Assembly: GCF_947387525.1 (NCBI RefSeq)
Contig: NZ_CANDNW010000003.1
Coordinates: 1-64,000, forward strand
Direction: 5' to 3'
Length of the DNA stretch: 64,000 bases
Source of the DNA: Limosilactobacillus viscerum
GTDB taxonomy: Bacteria; Bacillota; Bacilli; Lactobacillales; Lactobacillaceae
Below, in pieces: positions 7,202-15,312 of this stretch. The notes beneath the pieces were generated by a model that made no database searches, had not been told where the DNA came from, and saw nothing but the letters and a program-made list of their open reading frames with translations. Positions within the stretch are counted from its first letter, which is position 1, and the number at the start of each line of letters is the position of its first letter. The translations under genes were made by a program, and so were the position numbers.

Positions 7202-8338
7202 ATGCGATTATCTAAATTTACATGGTTTCTGACGGCGCTGATAGCAATTATCTATACCGCCACCCTCATTGTTATTCGAATCGAGAATCCTCACCATATT
7301 CAGGCTGAGAGTTACCAGCGTTGGCGAGAAACATACATTATCAAACAATCCGCTAACCGGGCCTTTGTCAATACCAGCAATAATCGCGCCAAGCCCGTTG
7401 CCCTTTCCGAGGGTCAGGGGTATGGGCTCTACGTTACTGCCGCGGCCGGTCAGCATGGTTGGGCAAAGTCGCGTGATTTTGACCAGCTGCTGAATTACTA
7501 CCTTGCTCATCGTGACTATGTCGGCAATCACCACCAGACTCCAACCTATCTGATGCAATGGCGCCAGTACCAAAAAAATGGTCACTGGGCTAGTGATATC
7601 AACAGCGCGACCGATGGGGACCTCTTCATCGCTATGGCGCTCCACCAGGCAGCACGGGTTTGGCCAAAGCGGGCTGGCTATTACCGGAATTTGGAACGGC
7701 ACTTGACTAGCGATATTCTTGCTTATGAGTACAACCCGCATACTAGGTCCCTGACAGTAGGCGACTGGGCGACGAGCAAGTCAAAGTACTACCGCTTGAT
7801 GCGGACATCAGACGTGGCTCCGACCTTCTTTGACACTTTCTATCAGTCCAGTCATGACCAGCGGTGGCGGATTGTGAAGAATGGGATGCTCGACCACCTT
7901 GCGGACCTCAGTGCTCAGCACCGCACCGGGCTGGTTCCCGACTTTGCTTGGGTAACTGCGGACAGTGCTAAGCCCGTCAAGCCGTGGACGGTTGCCAGCA
8001 AGAACGATGGCAACTATTCCGCCAACGCCTGCCGGGTTCCCATGATGCTTGTAAACAGCAAAGATCCCCGGGCGCAGAAGACATTGACCCGCATGATGAA
8101 GTTCTTCAGTCAGCGGTCGTACGTAACGGCAGGCTATACCCTAGCCGGGAAGAAGCTGAATCATTACCAATCAGCCAGCTTTAGTGCCCCGATCTTTTTA
8201 GCGGTGAGCCGCAACCGTAACCACGGGTATGACAACTTGTTTGCCAGTCAGAAATTTATCTTTAGCAAGCCATTGCCAAAGGATAACTACTATGACGCTA
8301 CGCTGACAACGATTGCTGCAATGGAAGGGATGAATTAA
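7202..8338 (+). CDS. GH8 glycoside hydrolase, membrane-anchored (BcsZ/PssZ-like)
   Basis: The protein has 378 residues. An N-terminal uncleaved signal anchor (residues 6-27) should place the catalytic domain outside the cell. Family 8 features are visible: the acid Glu70 in SEGQGYGL, the conserved ATDGD segment with Asp138 and Asp140, and an Asn-Ala-Cys-Arg-Val-Pro segment near residue 275. Enzymes of this kind accompany cellulose and related synthases (BcsZ, CcsZ, Listeria PssZ) and trim the growing polymer. The gene starts 16 bp after the synthase gene with GGAAAGG as ribosome binding site, and its stop is 2 bp before the epimerase ATG. Substrate specificity cannot be predicted. Confidence 0.85.
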   Translation: MRLSKFTWFLTALIAIIYTATLIVIRIENPHHIQAESYQRWRETYIIKQSANRAFVNTSNNRAKPVALSEGQGYGLYVTAAAGQHGWAKSRDFDQLLNYYLAHRDYVGNHHQTPTYLMQWRQYQKNGHWASDINSATDGDLFIAMALHQAARVWPKRAGYYRNLERHLTSDILAYEYNPHTRSLTVGDWATSKSKYYRLMRTSDVAPTFFDTFYQSSHDQRWRIVKNGMLDHLADLSAQHRTGLVPDFAWVTADSAKPVKPWTVASKNDGNYSANACRVPMMLVNSKDPRAQKTLTRMMKFFSQRSYVTAGYTLAGKKLNHYQSASFSAPIFLAVSRNRNHGYDNLFASQKFIFSKPLPKDNYYDATLTTIAAMEGMN

Positions 8339-8340
8339 TA

Positions 8341-9459
8341 ATGAAAAAGAAAATAATGACGGTCTTCGGTACCCGGCCAGAGGCGATCAAAATGGCTCCG
8401 GTCGTCAATCAATTAATTGCCGATGAGCAGACGACGCCAGTCACCGTCGTAACTGGCCAACACCGGGAAATGCTCAAGCAGGTTTTAGACTTCTTCCAGA
8501 TTAAACCGGATTATGACCTGGCCATCATGGAGAAAAGTCAAAGTCTGGAACAGATTACCAGTAAGGTTCTTCTAGGCCTAGCGCCAATCCTGCAACAGGA
8601 ACAACCTGACCTTGTCCTTGTTCACGGTGATACGACTACCACGATGGCCGCCAGCCTCAGTGCTTTTTATCACCATATTCCGATTGGCCATGTTGAGGCC
8701 GGTCTGCGAACCTGGAACCTGGCCTCGCCGTTTCCTGAAGAAGCCAATCGGCAGATAACTGATGATCTGACCAGTCTTTACTTTGCCCCTACTGACCTTA
8801 GTCGGCAGAACCTATTGCAGGAGCATCACCCGGCCGACCGAATCTTTGTGACGGGAAACACGGCAATTGACGCCCTAAAGTACACGGTCAACCGTGAGTA
8901 CCACCACCAGGTCCTCGACCAGATTCCTGATGATCATCGTATCATCCTGCTGACAATGCATCGGCGTGAAAACCAGGGTGTCCCAATGGTCAATGTCTTC
9001 CGTGCTGTCCGGGAAGTTGCTCAAGCGGACCCTAAGCTAGACGTTATCTATCCGGTGCACTTAAGTCCCAAGGTTCAAGAGCTGGCTCATCAGGCCTTTG
9101 ACGGGATTAAAAACGTGCACCTGATTGCTCCCCTGGATGTAGTTGATTTTCACAATCTAGCAGCCCATAGTTACTTCATCATGACTGATTCCGGCGGTGT
9201 CCAGGAAGAGGCACCATCTTTGAACAAACCGGTGCTCGTCCTTCGCGATACAACGGAGCGCCCGGAAGGAGTCAAAGCCGGAACACTGAAGTTGGTCGGT
9301 ACCAAGTCAGCTGATGTCAAAACGGCAATGCTTACCTTGCTGAACGATGATCAACAATACCAGCAAATGGCGAAGGCTAAGAATCCATATGGGGATGGAC
9401 ACGCAGCCGAGCGGATTGTTGATCAATATAAGCAGTTTCTCACTCAAGATATTATATAA
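8341..9459 (+). CDS. wecB: UDP-N-acetylglucosamine 2-epimerase (non-hydrolysing)
   Basis: This enzyme converts UDP-GlcNAc to UDP-ManNAc. The 372-residue protein begins with the family signature GTRPEAIKMAP (residues 10-20). It also has HGDTTTTMAA, HVEAGLRT and the C-terminal DSGGVQEEAP nucleotide site, and its length is normal for WecB/MnaA. The gene is the last of the exopolysaccharide operon, 2 bp after the GH8 gene, with GGAAGGG upstream. In lactobacilli this enzyme can also feed teichoic acid linkage units, but its place in this operon suggests that it supplies the synthase. A terminator follows. Confidence 0.9.
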   Translation: MKKKIMTVFGTRPEAIKMAPVVNQLIADEQTTPVTVVTGQHREMLKQVLDFFQIKPDYDLAIMEKSQSLEQITSKVLLGLAPILQQEQPDLVLVHGDTTTTMAASLSAFYHHIPIGHVEAGLRTWNLASPFPEEANRQITDDLTSLYFAPTDLSRQNLLQEHHPADRIFVTGNTAIDALKYTVNREYHHQVLDQIPDDHRIILLTMHRRENQGVPMVNVFRAVREVAQADPKLDVIYPVHLSPKVQELAHQAFDGIKNVHLIAPLDVVDFHNLAAHSYFIMTDSGGVQEEAPSLNKPVLVLRDTTERPEGVKAGTLKLVGTKSADVKTAMLTLLNDDQQYQQMAKAKNPYGDGHAAERIVDQYKQFLTQDII

Positions 9460-9472
9460 ACTAGACGCGATG

Positions 9473-9510
9473 AAAAAGCAGCAACCGTAATCGGCTGCCA
9501 CTTTTATCAT
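9473..9510 (+). terminator. Terminator of the exopolysaccharide operon
   Basis: AAAAGCAGCAACCG pairs imperfectly with CGGCTGCCACTTTT around a 4-nt loop, directly before the left end of the IS element. Confidence 0.6.
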
Positions 9511-9520
9511 TCACTACTTT

Positions 9521-10591
9521 TTGAAATGGCAGACTGCAAGAAATAAATTGAACGATTTATTGACGTAGATTAAGTAAAAAGATCTCAATAGGTGAATGCC
9601 AGTTGAGACACTTAAGTGGCCGAGAATTTAAATACCAGTTAATTTGTGTTAGTTCGCTGTTACTCAACTCTTCAATTGGCTTTCCCTTGGGTATAAAGCG
9701 TCGTAGGACCCGATTACAGTTTTCGTTACTACCACGTTCATGTGGTGAGTAGGCGTGGGCAAAATATACCGGTGTACCGGTTAATTTCTCGATTATGTGA
9801 AAGTCCGCAAATTCTTTTCCATGATCAACGGTCAGCGTTTTGAGCTTGCCATTAAGTTGATGAGCTAGCTCGACAATTGCCTGCTTCATTGATTGACTAT
9901 CACGACCATTAAGGCGTTTAACGATGGTCAGACGACTCTTTCGTTCTACGAAGGTGGCGACTGCTTGGCCTTTGCGCTTGCCAGAGAGAGCCGTATCAGC
10001 CTCAAAATGACCAAACTCCTGGCGGGTATCAACACTAGCGGGCCGTTCTTCTATGGAGCGCCCGTGGCTAAAGGTACCGCGCTTTTCTTTGGCTCGATGT
10101 CTACGGATACCATGATCTGGTAAGTCCTTGAGCTGGAGGTCAAGTAATCCTTGGTCAATCCAATTGTAGATTGACTTATAGGCAATTCCAACCACATGCG
10201 CGACCTGTTCAGCTGACCATTTTTGAACTTTGATTTTCTCTTCAATCAACCGTTTAAGATTAGTGGTTAAAGAAGATTTACGCCCTCGTTGCGCAATTTT
10301 CCTTTCAAAGCCGGCTTGTGCTAATGGTGCCTGATAAGCAACAACGTCCAGTCGATGAAGCTCATTAAAAATAGTGGTCTTACTGAAGCCCAAGTAGTCG
10401 GCGATATACTGTAAGGAACGTTTTTCGTTGTGAAGTGTTTCAATGACAACGCGGTCTGAAAATGATAAGATAGTGGTGCCCATAAAGGTCCTTCTTTCAA
10501 TGGATTTAGTTTAGCAACACCATTAAAGACCTTTATGGGTTTTTCTGTCCACTTAAATGTTCAACTTAAATTTTACAATCTGCCAAATCAA
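9521..10591 (-). mobile_element. Complete IS30-family insertion sequence, about 1.07 kb
   Basis: Imperfect terminal inverted repeats of about 33 bp bound the element. The left one is at 9521-9553 (TTGAAATGGCAGACTGCAAG...) and the right one at 10559-10591 (reverse complement TTGATTTGGCAGATTGTAAA...). They share TTGA, TGGCAGA and the final TTGAAC. One transposase gene on the minus strand fills the interior. It sits just behind the exopolysaccharide operon terminator. I could not identify a target-site duplication. Confidence 0.85.
9557..10483 (-). CDS. IS30-family transposase (ISLpl1-like), full length
   Basis: The 308-residue protein is complete. It has an N-terminal helix-turn-helix (residues 20-45, LQYIADYLGFSKTTIFNELH) and the DDE domain: Asp in FEADTALSG, Asp in TVDHGKEF, and Glu in RGSNENCNR with the basic RRFIPKGK tail. 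It catalyses movement of the surrounding element. The start has GAAAGAAGG upstream. The gene is probably functional. ISLpl1 is the IS30 member from lactobacilli that it reminds me of, but that is from memory. Confidence 0.92.
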   Translation of the reverse strand: MGTTILSFSDRVVIETLHNEKRSLQYIADYLGFSKTTIFNELHRLDVVAYQAPLAQAGFERKIAQRGRKSSLTTNLKRLIEEKIKVQKWSAEQVAHVVGIAYKSIYNWIDQGLLDLQLKDLPDHGIRRHRAKEKRGTFSHGRSIEERPASVDTRQEFGHFEADTALSGKRKGQAVATFVERKSRLTIVKRLNGRDSQSMKQAIVELAHQLNGKLKTLTVDHGKEFADFHIIEKLTGTPVYFAHAYSPHERGSNENCNRVLRRFIPKGKPIEELSNSELTQINWYLNSRPLKCLNWHSPIEIFLLNLRQ

Positions 10592-10887
10592 AAAATAATT
10601 TTATTTTTTGAGAATATCGAATATAATAGGTGGATTATAGAATAAAGATAGAGATTTTCGCTTTAAAAAGTGGGCAAAGCATGATTCCCATATTTTCCCG
10701 AGAAATGAATATCCAGAACAATTATAAAATAGAATCAAAAAACTAAAGGAGAAGCCATACAATTATTCCTTTAGTAAGAGTAGTTTCAATATCATCAAGG
10801 TTACTTATGAAGTAAAATAATAGGGGTCATTCATCCGTTTACTTAATGCTTGGGATAACCTGAATCTGATAGCGGATTACCTTATGC
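10592..10887. other. AT-rich gap without a gene
   Basis: No credible reading frame is visible. The only structure is a weak inverted repeat (CTAAAGGAGAA / TTCCTTTAG, about 10743-10780). It separates the IS element from the toxin-antitoxin-like locus. Confidence 0.5.
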
Positions 10888-10916
10888 TTGAATTGATGGT
10901 ATTAATTTAGTATCAT
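10888..10916 (+). promoter_or_regulatory. Promoter of the antisense RNA
   Basis: TTGAAT (10888-10893), a 17-bp spacer and TATCAT (10911-10916) predict a start near 10923. There is no reading frame downstream before the terminator at 10991. Confidence 0.65.
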
Positions 10917-10922
10917 AATAAA

Positions 10923-11023
10923 CGAAAAGAGAGCAGTGAGGTACCAGCTCACTACCCTCAATCGTGAATTTGGACGATTTTTGGTTTTTGAAAAGAGATT
11001 AGCCTTTGCGGTTAGTCTCTTTT
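10923..11023 (+). ncRNA. Predicted type I antitoxin RNA, about 100 nt
   Basis: The predicted RNA starts after a good promoter and ends at the terminator shared with the opposing toxin transcript. It begins with a hairpin (AGTGAG / CTCACT, 10935-10953). It then carries GCTCAC, CCTC and CGTGAATTTGGA (10963-10974). These blocks are complementary, in order, to the ribosome binding site region of the opposing mRNA, because the same blocks recur as a direct repeat at 11136-11156. Convergent RNAs with a shared terminator and direct repeats that pair over the Shine-Dalgarno are the layout of the par/Fst type I systems. Confidence 0.65.
10991..11023. terminator. Bidirectional terminator shared by toxin mRNA and antisense RNA
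   Basis: AAAAGAGATTAGCC (10991-11004) pairs with GGTTAGTCTCTTTT (11010-11023) with one wobble and one mismatch. It overlaps the last codons of the minus-strand small gene. Confidence 0.8.
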
Positions 11024-11115
11024 ACTATTTGGTAAGCTTTTGCAAAAAGTAAACTTGCGCGAGCTAAAATCCAAATAGCCACAGCCAACTGGACCGTGCT
11101 TATTCCTCCAATCAT
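10999..11115 (-). CDS. Candidate type I toxin, small hydrophobic peptide of 38 aa
   Basis: The peptide has a single hydrophobic helix (VQLAVAIWILARASLLFAKA, residues 8-27) and a charged C-terminus (KETNRKG), like membrane-acting type I toxins. It does not resemble the Fst consensus closely. A -10 box TACAAT (minus strand, 11188-11183) would give an mRNA of about 185 nt ending in the shared terminator. The strong Shine-Dalgarno GGAGG (11145-11141) is 25 nt from this ATG. It is better spaced for another ATG at 11131, which opens an overlapping 39-codon frame (11131-11012) of non-hydrophobic sequence. Translation may thus be coupled through that frame, as in hok/mok, or the start may be misjudged. 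Confidence 0.5.
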   Translation of the reverse strand: MIGGISTVQLAVAIWILARASLLFAKAYQIVKETNRKG

Positions 11116-11281
11116 TCCTAGCTTTCGGCATGATTGCTCACCTCCGTAAATTTGGATTTGTTGAGGGGTGACGTATCATCCGATTGTATTCACTCGATCC
11201 GCTAGTTGAGTTAGCAAGGCTTAACTATTAGATCTGACATTAATTATATCGTTTTAGTTAGGATAATAATAGATGCTTGAA

Positions 11282-11316
11282 AAATACCCCGGAGCGATGA
11301 GGCTCTGGGGTATTTC
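11282..11316 (-). terminator. Terminator of the polymerase operon
   Basis: AAATACCCC...GAGC pairs with GCTC...GGGGTATTT around a short loop. It lies just beyond the stop of the last leftward gene. Confidence 0.8.
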
Positions 11317-11320
11317 TGTT

Positions 11321-11596
11321 TTAAAGCATAAGTTGACAGCCTTTAAGGGTGATCTCGGCATCGCCACTAATGGTATTGATGAGTAATAACCAAACGACAT
11401 CTTCATCATCTGATTGGTGTAAGTATTTGATAATTTTTGGTAAATAAGGGGCAATCGTAACTAAGTCAATGGTGACACGGCCAGTTATTCGTAATTCATC
11501 AAGTTGTTTATCTGATAACTTAAGGTCGGCTTGAAGTTCAAGATCCTCTGCAACTTCGGCCACACGCTCATTAATAGTTTGATCTAATTCTGACAT
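11321..11596 (-). CDS. Hypothetical protein of the polymerase element, 91 aa
   Basis: I do not recognise this protein. It is acidic in its first 40 residues and ends with a more hydrophobic helix (DEDVVWLLLINTISG). It is the last gene of the leftward operon, 53 bp after the DNA polymerase. Its AGGAGG ribosome binding site is part of an inverted repeat (AACCTC, 15-16 nt, GAGGTT; about 11612-11631), so the site could be hidden in a hairpin until a ribosome or factor opens it. A second perfect GCCCG/CGGGC hairpin lies between it and the polymerase stop. A small regulator or structural partner of the element is possible. Confidence 0.65.
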   Translation of the reverse strand: MSELDQTINERVAEVAEDLELQADLKLSDKQLDELRITGRVTIDLVTIAPYLPKIIKYLHQSDDEDVVWLLLINTISGDAEITLKGCQLML

Positions 11597-11649
11597 AATA
11601 AAAACCTCCTGAAATTAAATTCAAGAGGTTTCCGCCCGTGTTAACGGGC

Positions 11650-14600
11650 TTAGTCATTGTCTTTTAACTTAAACTTATCAAGTTTAGTATGAAAATCTTC
11701 TTTGATAACGCACATTGGGTTAACAAAAGAATCCTTATTCCTTCTTAACGCCTGTTTGAAGCCGCTAAAGCGACTGTAATGTCCAGCGAATAAAGCGTTA
11801 TAAATTTCTTGAAGATTATACTCATTTCGACGATGAGCAATGTAACGCAACAAAACTTGCGGTACATATTTCTTATGGTAGTATTTTGCTAACTCGTGGT
11901 AGTCTTTACCCTTTAAGGGAACGTCGTCATGTACCCAGCTAACATGTTTCTCATGCTTAGAACCACGACGATAGGTTCGAACCGATTGATCAAGTGACAT
12001 AAACGCTTTGGCATATTCTTGCCGAAAAGCCGGAAATAGTGATCGATATGGCTTTAATTCAGAACGATATGTCATTAGTTCATCAATGCTCATGAAAGGC
12101 TTAGTCAAGTAAAAACCAAAACTACCTTCTGGAACAAATCCGATTGGCTGATAAGTATCGTCAGGACTAAGGTTAAGATACTTTGGCTGATCCCAAGTTG
12201 ACATGCTGATGTAATGTTTTTGATCTACTTTGTGTTTCAAATCAATTAACGACTGAATCCGCATATCATCAACTTTAAACGTAACAACATCGTTATTTAT
12301 CATATTAAGAACCCGTTGAATTGGCCAGTCACCAGATTGTAATCCAACTAGTGCTTTAATATGGCCATCCTCAGTCAAATTAAAGCGTGTTCTAATATTA
12401 TATAGGTTGGTAGTTGTCATTGTTTGACCAGTATTGTGACTCTTTAATTCAAAGAATTGTCCATTAAAGTAATTCTTGCTAACTTGCACCCAACGCTTGT
12501 CAAAAGTATTTTCACAAGTTTGACGAAATTTCTCAACATTTACCTCATCATTAGTGCAGAAGATAAAACCATCTGTCGTGATTGAAGGTATGATTGAGTT
12601 AGGATATGTTTTTTCCATCAAGTCCATAATACCGTTAACTTGGTAGCGCGCTACACTAGTATATTGAGCAGCAATGTAGGGATTAGTGTTGCGGCTAAAT
12701 GGCATATACATTGTATAGCCACTCAGAAAGTCACGTGTACTCCCACTTCCTAACCCCTCGGCAGTTTTACCATACATCGAATTGTCAAGTAGCTTATAAA
12801 ATAGCTGTAATGAGTCATATTTACGGTATTCATCACTTCCTACCTGAAATTTGGAGCGCTGTTTCTTAGCATTATTACGACGCTTTAAAGCCCAAGCTTG
12901 CATTTTACCGCCAGGTGCTAGTTGTGAAATGCTACCGTTAAGCGTTTTCTGAACAGGTACGATTAAACGATGAATCCGAACATTCCCACCATGTTTAACA
13001 ATGTTAAAGGTATCGGTTAACGTCATGTTAACACGGTTAGCTTGACGAACGTACACGGGACCTTGACCCTTAATTGGTGGTTTATAACCTACAGGAACAC
13101 GCTTGACATTGTCTGGAAAATGGTATGATAGACAGCACACACCGACTGTAAATGGACCATTAGGGAACTTATTTTGATGCTCATTAATATATTTAATGAA
13201 GTCACTAGTATCGAGATCACGGATATCTAATATTGGTTTCCGATCAAGTCGGATGTCTGGAATCATAAGCCCGGCAAATGGATATGAACTTTTTTCGTCG
13301 ACATCAAACTTGTATTTGTATTTTGATTGAAAAACTCCAGAGCAGAAAGAAAGATTCATTCCACCAACATAAGCTCGTTGCGCAATTTGATAGCCATCAT
13401 TATACACAGGGTCAGGGCGAACGCTAAAACGATCATGAGCACCACGTTGGTGTTTTCTATCGTTAAATTTAGGTTCTGTGAACCCATAGCCTTTACGCAT
13501 GAAATCAAAGTCTAGCATCGTCCCTAAGGTCTTAATCGGAGACCATTTAATGGTGCCAGCTCGGTTAAACCAAGGAATTAAACTATAGATTGAATCATCG
13601 TAGATCCGGTTAAGCACGTCGTTAATTGTCGGTGGTACATTTTGTCGTGTCTTATTAAACTGGTGAGCATGATCGGCATAATGATTTAATAAAGCAGTTG
13701 TAAACTTAAACTTGCGCTTAGGAGTTTTGACTTTATGTTGGTCAAATTCTGCTATATCAAATCTAGGATTATCCTCATATAATCGTTTATAATCAATCAT
13801 ATTAGATAACTTATCAATAGAATAATCGGATGAACCAAGAGTAGAAGCTGAACCGACGATTTTTTGATAAATATTTCCGTTATTGCTAATGCAGTAAGCA
13901 ACGCTACCTTTAGCTAAATAAGAACCAAGTTGTTTGATGAAGTAACGTTGAGCACCGAATTCTCGCGGATCTTCACCGCAACCATCGCCACTCACGACAT
14001 TAGTTAATATTTGGCGCCAAATATCCTGATCTTTTGGTGGAACTTGATTATATGCAGTAGGGCGAAGGTATTGATTAACATCAACACCCTCGAAGATACT
14101 GTTATAGATATCAGTGATAGTTTTCTCATCAAACGGTTGATGACTATAATGACTGGCAATCTCGTCAGCAAGACTAGTGATTGTCACTGGAATATGAACT
14201 CTTTTAATTAAACCTTCATTGTAGACCTCAATGACATTTCCAAGAACAAAATCAAGGTATTCCAACGTAACTACAGTATCAGTTAATGCATATTTTCGGT
14301 AATCGTCAGGACGATTATTTAGTAAATCACGCATATGACGTTTATAGTACCCCGGGTTATTACAATTTACGTAGTCATGATAAGTGATTAAATCGTCTTC
14401 CAGATCCCACTTCTTAGTATTTAACTTGGGCTCCCCAACAATGTCACCTAGCGCTGCTAACCCGCCTTGCGGGCCAAGTGCCATGGTATCAACAAATGAA
14501 ATAGTTATGGGGTACTTCTTGCGCCTGGAAGTTGGATTGACAATGTTAATACTATAAGGTTGGCTAAAGAACTCCTGCTTATTTAATGAAATAAAGTGGG

Positions 14601-15138
14601 GGTCGGTCTTTTTACTTTGCTTATCGATATACTTATGCCAATCGTAATATGCTGTAATATCGACACCGCCAAAGTATCCAACCCAAGTGATAGGCGGTAT
14701 CCGATAGCTCCCGTTTAAATACCCCTTAATCTTATCCTTCTTTAGTTCGAGTTGCTTAGACAGCCTTGTGAAATCACTGTCGGCATAACTTTCACGATAT
14801 CCAATTTTACTCAGGTAAAACCGTGCTGATTCCAGGAAGTCCCAAAGGGAGAAAGGTTTATCCCCAGGATTACGATACAAGACCAATTTCATGGCTGGAT
14901 GACCAGCGAGCTTAAAAACATACTGATGACTAATAATATCGTCTTGAGTACGGATATCGGTATCCTGGGAATTGTTAGAATGAGTATGGTTTGATGAGTC
15001 CCATTCACTGTCGTCTCCACCAAGAAAGAGTGGTTCATTAGTGTAATATACACTTTGGTCAATATTCGTATATGGGTCGGCATCGGCACTTGGATATAGA
15101 TAATACCAATGAGGCCTAAATAATTTGTTGAATGCCAT
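11650..15138 (-). CDS. Family B DNA polymerase, protein-primed or primer-independent type
   Basis: The 1162-residue protein is a family B polymerase of the phi29/pipolin kind. The exonuclease part has an ExoII-like FVDT (about 215-218) and an ExoIII-like YALTD (about 283-287). The YxGG motif that joins the two halves of such enzymes is AYVGGMN (about 590-596). Polymerase motif A is FDVDEKSSYPF (about 611-621), motif B DNSMYGKT (about 785-792) and motif C ITTDGF (about 853-858). In motif C the usual DTD is reduced to TTD, so one carboxylate differs from the consensus. The ATG at 15138 has GGAGG 6 nt upstream; an earlier in-frame ATG at 15159 has none. From memory, L. fermentum plasmid pLME300 carries a related enzyme. 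It probably replicates the element. Confidence 0.85.
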   Translation of the reverse strand: MAFNKLFRPHWYYLYPSADADPYTNIDQSVYYTNEPLFLGGDDSEWDSSNHTHSNNSQDTDIRTQDDIISHQYVFKLAGHPAMKLVLYRNPGDKPFSLWDFLESARFYLSKIGYRESYADSDFTRLSKQLELKKDKIKGYLNGSYRIPPITWVGYFGGVDITAYYDWHKYIDKQSKKTDPHFISLNKQEFFSQPYSINIVNPTSRRKKYPITISFVDTMALGPQGGLAALGDIVGEPKLNTKKWDLEDDLITYHDYVNCNNPGYYKRHMRDLLNNRPDDYRKYALTDTVVTLEYLDFVLGNVIEVYNEGLIKRVHIPVTITSLADEIASHYSHQPFDEKTITDIYNSIFEGVDVNQYLRPTAYNQVPPKDQDIWRQILTNVVSGDGCGEDPREFGAQRYFIKQLGSYLAKGSVAYCISNNGNIYQKIVGSASTLGSSDYSIDKLSNMIDYKRLYEDNPRFDIAEFDQHKVKTPKRKFKFTTALLNHYADHAHQFNKTRQNVPPTINDVLNRIYDDSIYSLIPWFNRAGTIKWSPIKTLGTMLDFDFMRKGYGFTEPKFNDRKHQRGAHDRFSVRPDPVYNDGYQIAQRAYVGGMNLSFCSGVFQSKYKYKFDVDEKSSYPFAGLMIPDIRLDRKPILDIRDLDTSDFIKYINEHQNKFPNGPFTVGVCCLSYHFPDNVKRVPVGYKPPIKGQGPVYVRQANRVNMTLTDTFNIVKHGGNVRIHRLIVPVQKTLNGSISQLAPGGKMQAWALKRRNNAKKQRSKFQVGSDEYRKYDSLQLFYKLLDNSMYGKTAEGLGSGSTRDFLSGYTMYMPFSRNTNPYIAAQYTSVARYQVNGIMDLMEKTYPNSIIPSITTDGFIFCTNDEVNVEKFRQTCENTFDKRWVQVSKNYFNGQFFELKSHNTGQTMTTTNLYNIRTRFNLTEDGHIKALVGLQSGDWPIQRVLNMINNDVVTFKVDDMRIQSLIDLKHKVDQKHYISMSTWDQPKYLNLSPDDTYQPIGFVPEGSFGFYLTKPFMSIDELMTYRSELKPYRSLFPAFRQEYAKAFMSLDQSVRTYRRGSKHEKHVSWVHDDVPLKGKDYHELAKYYHKKYVPQVLLRYIAHRRNEYNLQEIYNALFAGHYSRFSGFKQALRRNKDSFVNPMCVIKEDFHTKLDKFKLKDND

Positions 15139-15150
15139 ATTATTCCTCCG

Positions 15151-15275
15151 TTCAACCAATCAAATGGAGGATGTATATATTAACTGGATATAATCCAGTA
15201 TGTTATAATTGTGCTCGAATTAATCATTAGGCATGTGTTACATTATTAGTCCATTTGATTGGTTCGAATCTTGAG
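15151..15275. repeat. Long-spaced inverted repeat in the polymerase leader
   Basis: AACCAATCAAATGGA (15154-15168) is matched by TCCATTTGATTGGTT (15250-15264), a perfect 15-bp inverted repeat. One arm is 16 nt upstream of the polymerase start. Between them is a smaller perfect palindrome (ACTGGAT ATA ATCCAGT, 15183-15199). A leftward mRNA that starts further upstream could fold the two arms together and bring the ribosome binding site next to the stem. Confidence 0.8.
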
Positions 15276-15312
15276 AGCTAGTGGAATGGCGGTTCCGTTA
15301 GCTCTTTTTTAA
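15216..15312 (+). ncRNA. Predicted counter-transcribed RNA opposite the polymerase leader
   Basis: An extended -10 box (TGTTATAAT, 15201-15209) with TTAACT 18 bp upstream (15180-15185) faces right. About 100 bp later is a strong terminator: GAGCTA..GGAA / TTCC..TAGCTC and six T (15285-15310). No reading frame lies between. The RNA would be antisense to the distal arm of the inverted repeat in the polymerase mRNA leader. That is how copy-control RNAs of plasmids act, but the promoter and RNA are predictions from sequence only. Confidence 0.6.

Noticed and set aside
10999-11131. Straight assignment of the small peptide to the Fst family
   Set aside because: The RNA layout is similar, but the peptide lacks the usual Fst pattern with its conserved Pro, and the start codon is uncertain.
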